From Ornithomonoglobus_A sp034090805 (GTDB lineage Bacteria; Bacillota; Clostridia; UBA1381): DNA of 9,903 nt. Shown in pieces: positions 4,545 to 9,903 of the stretch. The notes below the pieces were generated by a model. It was not told the DNA's origin and did not search any database. It was given only the letters and a program-made list of their open reading frames with translations. The stretch covers positions 1 through 9,903 of the forward strand of contig JAXDRV010000131.1 of the NCBI GenBank assembly GCA_034090805.1, in the 5' to 3' direction. Made by a program: the position numbers and the translations under genes. Every line of letters starts with the position of its first letter. Within the stretch, counting starts at the first letter, position 1.

Positions 4545-6569
4545 CTACAAATTATCCAATGCTAATCTGAGTTTTGGCATCAATTCATCCACAATCTTGT
4601 CCGCACTCTTGCCGTCTGCATAGATATTGATATAGAATTTATTTTCGCTCCGTCTTGATTTATCAATCGGAGTAACTTTTGCACCGCTCGGAAGAGATAA
4701 CATTTCGGGACCTTTCTCACCAACTATGACAGTACCTGCCGTTCTTATTAGTCCGCCGTTTGCAAGCATCGGAATCTGTGGTGCGTTGAATGTGGGAATT
4801 GCCGGAATACCGACAGCACTCGTGACGGAGTTTATGCCGTTTATAAGTCCATTCACACCACTGACAGCATCACGAATCATTGAGTTAATTGCTGATATAA
4901 TGCTGTTTATTGCATCCTTGATTGCACCAACGATTCCGTTCCACACATTATTTATCGCATTTCCGATTCCCGTAAATACGGAAACAGCGGCAGAGGATAT
5001 GGTATTCCACGCACCGCTTAAAAATCCTGTTATACCGTTCCATACTCCGGCAGCTGTATCTTTAATTCCCGTCCACAGTCCGACAAAGAATGAACCTATG
5101 CTTGTGCCGACCGAAACAAAGAAATCACCGACAGCTTGAAACGCTTGCTTGCACCATGCACAAACGCTGTCCCAATTCATCCAAAGTGCTACACCTATTG
5201 CAATCAGCGCACCGATTGCAACAATAATAATGCCGACAGGATTTGCCGTCATTGCCGCATTCCATGCCCATTGTGCGGCGGTGCATATCCCTTGTACAAT
5301 CGCCCATGCGTTCATCGCAGTATTGATTGCAAACACTGCAATCCGAAATGTCACAATCGCACCGACAATACCGGAGATAATCGGAGCAATCCACCCCCAG
5401 TTATTCACGAAAAAGTTATATACATCGGTTGCTTTCTGTACCACTCCGGCAAGCGCGTTTACAACGAGTGGAAGTCCGGTATCCTTTATCCAGTTAAGTA
5501 CCGGTTTGCAGAACTCAAAGGAATTAAACAGAGCGTCTTTTACACCGCCGAGAACAGATGTAACACTTCCGAATGAACCGCTGTTTTCCATGACAGCTGA
5601 TTTTATATTATTAAATGCCGACACACCGTAATTCCATACATTTTGAAATGCGGTTACGAGCGGCGGCAGAACATTATTTTTTATCCAAGAAAGAGGAACG
5701 GAAACCGCATCTATTGCCGAAACAACCGCATTTTGTATACTTGGCATTGATGATGCGACATATCCGAAAAATGTTGTGACAACAGGATACAACTTGCCGC
5801 CAATTACCTCCTGCATATCACCCCAGGTATTTTTTATCTGAACGATTTTGCCCTCCGGTGTATTTGCCATTGCTTCGGAAAGTCCTCCGAAGTTTTGCTT
5901 TAACACCTCAACAAGCATAGCGGCTCGATCGGTTTCGTTACCCTCTTTTAAGGTTTTCTTCTGCGCCTCGCTTAATGTTACACCGTATCGTGTTAATGCA
6001 CTGACCGAGCCTGTCATAACCTTACCCATAAGGTTTGCCATTGACTGCATCTGATCTCCCGATACCGACACACCATACTGCGATACAGCCAAATCTTGTA
6101 ATGACGGGAGCAAAGTTTTAATCGTATTGCTCTGCAATTGGAATGTTGCAAGCTGTGATGCGCCTTGAATAGTAGCCTCGTCACCGATTGTGGTGATGCC
6201 TTGAAGTTCTCCGGCATACTTTTTCATTGCATTTACATTTTCGAGTGTTGTACCCTTGACATTCATCATAAGGGTTTCGAGTCTTTGTTCAGACCTCGCC
6301 TGCGTGTCAAACAGGGTGATACATTCCTTGCCGAATGAAATCATCTGACTAAACCCTGCATAAGCCGCTACAACTCCGGCGGCTTTTTTCGCAAGTGATG
6401 CAAGACCTTCTCCTGTCAGCTTGCTCTGCGAATTCATCTTTTTTAGTCCGCCCGTTGCGTTGGTGGTGTGGTTTTTGAGGTTCTTTACACCCGTTATGGC
6501 ATTTCGTATTCCGGCGGTGAAGTTGTTGTCTTTTATGGATAGTGTAGTGCCGATATTCTTTTTTGCCAT
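4545..6569 (-). CDS. Tail tape measure protein
   Basis: A 674-residue protein that sets tail length and probably helps DNA passage through the host membrane. It has a basic, helix-forming N-terminus and a long helical body. Two hydrophobic segments lie at about residues 392-415 and 443-468 (NPVGIIIVAIGALIAIG). A series of 11-residue repeats follows, with Trp/Phe at about 499, 510, 521, 532 and 543. Near residues 603-630 is ANGGLIRTAGTVIVGEKGPE, a common C-terminal signature of Firmicute tape measures. At about 1.5 angstroms per residue, the tail would be near 100 nm. The ATG at 6569 overlaps the frameshift extension stop (TAATG), with AGGTGG 9 nt upstream. The gene appears complete. The next tail gene in order, xkdP, is separated from it by the 406-nt toxin-antitoxin region. 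Confidence 0.92.
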   Translation of the reverse strand: MAKKNIGTTLSIKDNNFTAGIRNAITGVKNLKNHTTNATGGLKKMNSQSKLTGEGLASLAKKAAGVVAAYAGFSQMISFGKECITLFDTQARSEQRLETLMMNVKGTTLENVNAMKKYAGELQGITTIGDEATIQGASQLATFQLQSNTIKTLLPSLQDLAVSQYGVSVSGDQMQSMANLMGKVMTGSVSALTRYGVTLSEAQKKTLKEGNETDRAAMLVEVLKQNFGGLSEAMANTPEGKIVQIKNTWGDMQEVIGGKLYPVVTTFFGYVASSMPSIQNAVVSAIDAVSVPLSWIKNNVLPPLVTAFQNVWNYGVSAFNNIKSAVMENSGSFGSVTSVLGGVKDALFNSFEFCKPVLNWIKDTGLPLVVNALAGVVQKATDVYNFFVNNWGWIAPIISGIVGAIVTFRIAVFAINTAMNAWAIVQGICTAAQWAWNAAMTANPVGIIIVAIGALIAIGVALWMNWDSVCAWCKQAFQAVGDFFVSVGTSIGSFFVGLWTGIKDTAAGVWNGITGFLSGAWNTISSAAVSVFTGIGNAINNVWNGIVGAIKDAINSIISAINSMIRDAVSGVNGLINGINSVTSAVGIPAIPTFNAPQIPMLANGGLIRTAGTVIVGEKGPEMLSLPSGAKVTPIDKSRRSENKFYINIYADGKSADKIVDELMPKLRLALDNL

Positions 6570-6745
6570 TAACTATCACCACCTACTAATGCCGCATATT
6601 TTTTGTACTCATCTTCCATATAAACCTCATAACAAGCCTTATAAAAAAGCTTTTCCGAAAGCGGAAGATTAATAACTTTCTTCGGTTCAATGCCACGATT
6701 CAAAAAGTGACAGAGCATGGCAAGCTCTCCGTCACCTCGAATTAG
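6569..6745 (-). CDS. -1 frameshift extension of tail assembly chaperone (G/GT type)
   Basis: After a -1 slip on A AAA AAC (6745-6751), the frame continues through CTA ATT CGA for 58 codons to a TAA at 6569-6571, whose last base is the A of the tape measure ATG. The peptide includes LIRGDGELAMLCHFLNRG, then INLPLSEKLFYKACYEVYMEDEY. This resembles the C-terminal part of frameshifted chaperones (a LP-x(4)-E...A helix pattern). The fused product would be about 183 residues. By analogy with lambda G/GT, the long form recruits tail tube subunits to the tape measure. The rival explanation is a separate 49-residue protein starting at ATG 6718, which has GGAG 8 nt upstream. That GGAG lies inside the hairpin stem, so it would be masked when the hairpin forms. 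Confidence 0.8.
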   Translation of the reverse strand, partial: LIRGDGELAMLCHFLNRGIEPKKVINLPLSEKLFYKACYEVYMEDEYKKYAALVGGDS

Positions 6746-6751
6746 TTTTTT
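6707..6751 (-). promoter_or_regulatory. Programmed -1 ribosomal frameshift signal (slippery heptamer plus hairpin)
   Basis: The slippery site A AAA AAC occupies 6751-6745 in the zero-frame phasing of xkdN, immediately before its TAA. After a 9-nt spacer (6744-6736) comes a stem GTGACGGAG (6735-6727) pairing with CTCTGTCAC (6715-6707), nine pairs including one G-U, with an 11-nt loop. Three more weaker pairs at its base would shorten the spacer to about 6 nt. Heptamer phase, spacer and stem are all in the range of known bacterial -1 signals such as dnaX. Confidence 0.8.
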
Positions 6752-7119
6752 ATATCGTCAACTGCCTTTACTCCGTCAATATATCCGGCAAGCTTTAAGC
6801 ATTCAACCGCAATCTGCGGAATTTCACCGGGTTCAAAGATTTTCTCGACAATCTCCATAGGTTCAACGCAGCCGTATGCATCTCTTAACTCCTTTGACTT
6901 AAGACAGGGTTCGGTTACGCAGGAATACACCATATACGCATCACCGTTTTCCATGTCCTGTGCCTCACGTGCCATTGCCGCCGTTGGACTCTCAATTGTG
7001 ATAGTGCCGTCAAGTGACTTAATGTATAAGGTTTCTGTCTTAGGTTTTTTCTTGCTTTCAAGCACCTGCTCTTTTCTGCGGATAAGCTCCGCAAGTGTTA
7101 TTTTTGTGTTTTTATTCAT
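6742..7119 (-). CDS. xkdN: Tail assembly chaperone (XkdN family), short zero-frame product
   Basis: A 125-residue acidic protein with ITLAELIRRKEQ at the N-terminus, a central strand pair TLYIKSLDGTITIES, a helix AMAREAQDMENGDAY, and the end FEPGEIPQIAVECLKLAGYIDG. This matches phage XkdN-type chaperones, which bind the tape measure during tail assembly and are absent from the finished particle. The ATG at 7119 has GAGG 9 nt upstream. The gene lies between tube and tape measure, the fixed position for this function. The last two sense codons and the stop read AAA AAC TAA, preceded by A, so the gene ends in a -1 slippery heptamer. A longer frameshifted form is therefore likely and is listed separately. 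Confidence 0.9.
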   Translation of the reverse strand: MNKNTKITLAELIRRKEQVLESKKKPKTETLYIKSLDGTITIESPTAAMAREAQDMENGDAYMVYSCVTEPCLKSKELRDAYGCVEPMEIVEKIFEPGEIPQIAVECLKLAGYIDGVKAVDDIKN

Positions 7120-7125
7120 AATCCG

Positions 7126-7566
7126 TTACCTCACTTTTACTAAATCGGGGAAATAATAATCGGTGAATCCTCCGCTGTACTCCTCGTCAATCATCTTTGC
7201 GTTTTCAAACTTCTGCAGTGTCAGTTCATTAAACCAAGCGTTCTCAATAACAAGCCGTTCACTGCCGTAGGCATCGGGATCATCGATTTTTGAGATAATC
7301 TGAATGCGGGCATCAATGCCTTTCTTTATTTTCTCCGACAAAAGCTGTGCTCCTCGCGAGAATACTTTTTTGACCTTCATGCTCCACTCGCCTGTAAGTC
7401 CCGTCATTTTCGAGTCCTTTGCCATCTGCATGACGAAATCCACATCCTCACGCTCAATTTTAATTTTTGCCTCATATGAATCGGTTTCATAGACAGGCTC
7501 TCCGTCAAGATAAACCATACCCCATTTACCGTTCATAACTCTCGGTGCAGTAGGTTTTACCGCCAT
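7126..7566 (-). CDS. xkdM: Tail tube protein (XkdM family, DUF2001)
   Basis: A 146-residue protein starting MAVKPTAPRVMNGKWGMVYLDGE. The Asn-Gly-Lys-Trp-Gly N-terminus, the VDFVMQMAKDSKMTG-type middle and the GFTDYYFPDLVKVR end are characteristic of XkdM-like tube proteins, which stack as rings to form the inner tube. I set the start at ATG 7566 because GAGGGG lies 9 nt upstream and homologues begin here. A longer in-frame opening at 7599 would overlap the sheath gene and lacks such a site. The stop codon lies within the ribosome binding site of the chaperone gene. The gene looks complete and is the typical partner of the sheath upstream. Confidence 0.93.
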   Translation of the reverse strand: MAVKPTAPRVMNGKWGMVYLDGEPVYETDSYEAKIKIEREDVDFVMQMAKDSKMTGLTGEWSMKVKKVFSRGAQLLSEKIKKGIDARIQIISKIDDPDAYGSERLVIENAWFNELTLQKFENAKMIDEEYSGGFTDYYFPDLVKVR

Positions 7567-7579
7567 AACTTTTCGCCCC

Positions 7580-8635
7580 TCATTCAATGTAAATTCCAAA
7601 CTTCAAATCCTCGATTGCGTCCTGGATCTGAATACTCGCCCTCACAAACGCATTTGTTCCGGTGTTTGCCGTCTTAATCTTCTCATCATCCCAAGAGGAC
7701 ACATCTCTCGTTTTTGAAATCCATTCTCTTGTTTCGTCAATATCAATTTCAGCCTTGTTGTCATACTTATCATAAAGCACTCCTCGGTTTGCAAGGTCTT
7801 TGAAGTATTTGTTTACGGCGGCAATAAATACGATTTTGTTATCGTATGAATTTTCGATCTTGCCCACAAATTCGTCCTCAAAGGTCGCACGGATATCATC
7901 ACGAATCATATCGACAGCCTCAATGATTTTGATTTTCTTGAAGTCCTCGCCTTTATCCTCTGTGGCGGTTGTAATAGAGTTGACGCCCATTGCAATCTTT
8001 ATTTTTGTGCCGTCATTGATGAGGATCAGTTTTCCGTTATCCACATCATCGTCCGGTGTTTCGCTTTCGGTTATGCTTTCAACCTCCGGCAGCGTGTAGT
8101 ATGTAGCGCTCCGATTAAGCGGAAGTCCGGCAAGAATCCCGGCAATGCGACAGCAAAACTCTGCGGTTGTATATGTCTTTGCACCAATCTTAATGTTATC
8201 GGTCGCAAAATTTATGATGCCTTCGTTATCTGCTACGGCAAACGGTAAAACCGCTTTGAATGTCTTATGATACTGCGTGCGCTGTTCTTTAATGTACTCG
8301 ACAACGGTATCCGTTTCACCGTCCCCCAAACCGGGAACGGCAAGGTAATACCAACGCTTGTTTTTCAGCCTTTCAAGTGCGTCCGAAATATTATCGGAGG
8401 TCTGCACACGCTCCACAATCACCTTTGAAGGACCTCCCATAAACACAAGGGACAGATATGCAAGATTAGTTGCCGTATAATGGCTTTTTACAATCTCGCT
8501 CTCTTTTGTGTATACGGCGGTTTTTGTTGTATTGCTGTTATCTGTCAGAATAACAGCCACGATGCCGCGCTCACTTCGTGCGATGAGCGTTTCTGCAAGC
8601 GTCTTAAATTCAATTAAAATCTTCGGAAGTCCCAT
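7580..8635 (-). CDS. xkdK: Contractile tail sheath protein (XkdK family)
   Basis: A 351-residue protein with the sheath N-terminus GLPKILIEFKTLAETLIARSE (first segment) and a following strand-rich region. Around residues 70-110 is MGGPSKVIVERV followed by KRWYYLAVPGL. The C-terminal end is ASIQIQDAIEDLKFGIYIE, the extended arm that links neighbouring subunits in contractile sheaths. The sheath contracts around the tube to drive it through the cell envelope. The length matches the short clostridial/diffocin-type sheath (about 350 residues) rather than the longer PBSX XkdK. It starts at ATG 8635, with only a weak GAGTGGTG upstream at about 12 nt spacing. It is followed 13 nt later by the tail tube gene. 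It looks complete. Confidence 0.93.
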   Translation of the reverse strand: MGLPKILIEFKTLAETLIARSERGIVAVILTDNSNTTKTAVYTKESEIVKSHYTATNLAYLSLVFMGGPSKVIVERVQTSDNISDALERLKNKRWYYLAVPGLGDGETDTVVEYIKEQRTQYHKTFKAVLPFAVADNEGIINFATDNIKIGAKTYTTAEFCCRIAGILAGLPLNRSATYYTLPEVESITESETPDDDVDNGKLILINDGTKIKIAMGVNSITTATEDKGEDFKKIKIIEAVDMIRDDIRATFEDEFVGKIENSYDNKIVFIAAVNKYFKDLANRGVLYDKYDNKAEIDIDETREWISKTRDVSSWDDEKIKTANTGTNAFVRASIQIQDAIEDLKFGIYIE

Positions 8636-8657
8636 GACTGTCTGTCACCACTCTTTC

Positions 8658-9065
8658 TTATAATTCTCTCATTTTCGGCATTGAAGCCGTTTTTGTGTTT
8701 GTTTCCTGTAAAAACTCCAATTCAAAATATGCGATAAGGACGCTCTTGTCGGAATCAAAGGTTATTTCATTGACCGATAAAAATCTGTCCTTTACCTTAA
8801 TCGGAGTATATAAAAATATGTTTTTCAGCTTTTCGGCATTAAGAATCAATTCCTCTTTTGTTTCCAATGATGGGTGATATGAAATCTCAATACCCAGGGT
8901 AACCAATTCATAAAATTTATTTTTCGCTGCAACGCTCACGGGGAAAACCTCAATAAAGCAAGCCGGCTTTTGAAAGCCCTCTTTGACCTCAGACGCAATA
9001 ACCGAGTATTTGTTTTTTGTGAGCAGTTTTGAAACCGCCGTTTGTATATCCTTTACTGTTATCAC
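8658..9065 (-). CDS. Probable tail terminator protein (DUF6838/YqbJ-XkdJ position)
   Basis: A 135-residue protein beginning (M)ITVKDIQTAVSKLL, with the charged helix KEELILNAEKLKNIFLY and a C-terminal strand VLIAYFELEFLQ. Size, alpha/beta pattern and position between gp10 and the sheath fit the small tail terminator family of PBSX-like myophages. These proteins cap the tail tube and set the joining surface to the head. The start codon is GTG at 9065, inside a GTGA overlap with the gp10 stop, with GAGG about 7 nt upstream, so translation is probably coupled. No catalytic motif is expected or seen. The assignment rests more on position and fold pattern than on a diagnostic motif. Confidence 0.68.
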   Translation of the reverse strand: MITVKDIQTAVSKLLTKNKYSVIASEVKEGFQKPACFIEVFPVSVAAKNKFYELVTLGIEISYHPSLETKEELILNAEKLKNIFLYTPIKVKDRFLSVNEITFDSDKSVLIAYFELEFLQETNTKTASMPKMREL

Positions 9066-9529
9066 AGCTCCACCTCGCTCGTTAAATCATCAAGCAGTTT
9101 TTTTGCATTTTTCTCAAAGGCTACATTAAGTTCTTTGACCGTATCTTCAATCATTTTCTCGCCCTTTGTTTTGCCGCCGACCGAAATACCTCTGATACCT
9201 CTTTGCAAGACATTTAATTTTCTGCCGTTTCTGCCCACTGTAGAACCGCCGGTTACGACTCTGTGACCTTCTTCAACCACATGACCGTATCGGTTTTCGG
9301 TCTGCACACGGGCAACACGCGCCTTGCCGAAGGTCTTAGGCTTTTTGGTGCGCCATGAACCTTTCAGCTTTTTTGTTTTGCCTGTCGGTGTTTTGGCACG
9401 GACACGCTGTCTTGTGACATTTGCCATTGCCATAAGCATAGCGTCCGTCTTGTATTCATACTTTTGCTCGATACGGTTGAAAGCCTTTTGCAAGTCCTCA
9501 AATCCGAATGTTCCGTCATTCTTCGCCAT
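9062..9529 (-). CDS. HK97 gp10-like phage protein (head-tail or tail completion)
   Basis: A 155-residue basic protein starting MAKNDGTFGFEDLQKAFNRIE. The pattern of an N-terminal amphipathic helix, then RVRAKTPTGKTKKLKGSWR, then YGHVVEEGHRVV is typical of the HK97 gp10 / YqbI family, which acts at the head-tail interface or in tail completion. I chose the ATG at 9529 because GGAG (9539-9542) sits 9 nt upstream. The in-frame ATG at 9538 directly abuts that GGAG and cannot use it. The gene overlaps the truncated capsid frame by 14 nt and the next gene by 4 nt (GTGA). It is normally preceded by connector genes, which are missing here. Length is normal for the family, so this gene appears to have survived the upstream rearrangement intact. 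Confidence 0.82.
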   Translation of the reverse strand: MAKNDGTFGFEDLQKAFNRIEQKYEYKTDAMLMAMANVTRQRVRAKTPTGKTKKLKGSWRTKKPKTFGKARVARVQTENRYGHVVEEGHRVVTGGSTVGRNGRKLNVLQRGIRGISVGGKTKGEKMIEDTVKELNVAFEKNAKKLLDDLTSEVEL

Positions 9530-9903
9530 TATACTCATCTCCGTTATCCGGCTGTCCTTCTTTCAGTCCCGGCTGCCACAGATACATTCCGTTTGAATCC
9601 TTAAGCTGGCGGATTGCTTTTACAGTTGAGTCATTGGCAATAAACACAACATTTTTTCTGTATGGTGAGCGCAGACTGTGATAGAGGTCAATAACTTCAT
9701 CTGCCGTAATTGCCGCTGCCGCCGCTGTGGTCTTACCTGTTTTCGCTGTTTGCAATATTCCTGTGGGTCTGCCTGTTCCGGTGCCGTTTATGAACGCATT
9801 TTCTTCCGCCGCTGCCATGCGTCTTACAAACTCTTTTGAAATATATTGCTCAAGGTCAAATACAGAATCGTTTAACAGCTCTTCCGATACCTTTATAATA
9901 GAA
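9516..9903 (-). CDS. HK97-fold phage major capsid protein, 5' end outside window, C-terminus truncated
   Basis: The frame is open from the right edge to a TGA at 9516-9518, giving 128 visible residues. It begins IKVSEELLNDSVFDLEQYI and continues with EENAFINGTGTGRPTGIL, the family hallmark of HK97-type major capsid proteins, which build the icosahedral shell. Near the end it reads YLWQPGLKEGQPD. In family members this is normally followed by roughly 80-100 more residues (the rest of the A/P-domain strands). Here it switches after GQPD to NGDEYNGEE and stops. That tail is encoded by DNA that also carries the ribosome binding site and first codons of the next gene, with a 14-nt overlap. No head-tail connector or head closure gene follows, although these normally lie between capsid and gp10. 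The family call is firm. The truncation is inferred from family length and gene order, and the protein is probably non-functional. Confidence 0.88.
   Translation of the reverse strand, partial: SIIKVSEELLNDSVFDLEQYISKEFVRRMAAAEENAFINGTGTGRPTGILQTAKTGKTTAAAAAITADEVIDLYHSLRSPYRKNVVFIANDSTVKAIRQLKDSNGMYLWQPGLKEGQPDNGDEYNGEE
9539..9548 (-). other. Probable deletion junction between capsid gene and gp10 leader
   Basis: Capsid-like sequence ends at the codons for GQPD (Asp codon at 9546-9548). Directly after it comes a GGAG ribosome binding site (9539-9542) serving the next gene. The C-terminal part of the capsid gene and the connector genes expected from PBSX/HK97 gene order are absent. The exact breakpoint cannot be fixed without an intact relative; it lies within about 10 nt of 9545. 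Confidence 0.6.

Noticed and set aside
5125..5631. Several 89-160 codon frames on both strands within the tape measure
   Set aside because: They are alternative frames of the tape measure repeats, rich in Cys or Thr/Ile, without ribosome binding sites or recognisable domains.
1..9903. tRNA, rRNA, CRISPR array, insertion sequence or attachment site
   Set aside because: No cloverleaf-like segment, regularly spaced direct repeats, transposase frame or long terminal inverted repeats were seen on either strand.

Overview
The window is the late structural (tail) region of a contractile-tailed, PBSX/skin-like prophage from a low- to mid-GC Firmicute, most likely a gut Clostridium-type host. Evidence for this is the moderate AT richness, strong GGAGG-type ribosome binding sites, and Xkd-family tail proteins in the order typical of clostridial myophages and diffocin-like particles. 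All protein genes read on the minus strand, so the biological order runs from high to low coordinates. The genes are packed as one operon with many 1-8 nt overlaps (TAATG, TGATG, ATGA, GTGA).

Layout in transcription order: a truncated HK97-fold major capsid protein (9903-9516, 5' end outside the window); an HK97 gp10-type protein; a probable tail terminator; tail sheath (XkdK type); tail tube (XkdM type); tail assembly chaperone (XkdN type) with a -1 frameshift extension that is not visible as a normal ORF; the tape measure; a 406-nt gap holding what looks like a complete type I toxin-antitoxin locus; an N-terminal piece of XkdP; a C-terminal piece of XkdQ; DUF2577 (XkdR type); DUF2634 (XkdS type); baseplate J (XkdT); DUF2313 (XkdU); a small frameshifted gene; a short tail fibre; and the start of another probable tail-tip protein that runs off the left edge.

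Three things stand out. (1) The chaperone gene ends in a canonical A AAA AAC slippery heptamer directly before its stop codon. A 9-bp hairpin lies 9 nt downstream, and the -1 frame is open for 58 codons up to the tape measure start. (2) Between the tape measure and xkdP, a near-consensus promoter drives a short hydrophobic 20-residue peptide with a GTG start. A perfect consensus promoter on the opposite strand drives a short RNA antisense to its 3' part. The arrangement resembles txpA/ratA. (3) Two places look like internal deletions: the capsid gene stops about 90 residues early and runs straight into the gp10 leader, with no head-tail connector genes, and XkdP (cell-wall/LysM type) breaks off and is joined to the second half of XkdQ. 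The tube, sheath, tape measure and outer baseplate genes look intact. The simplest reading is a decaying, head-defective prophage that keeps an addiction-type locus. A chimeric assembly cannot be excluded from sequence alone.
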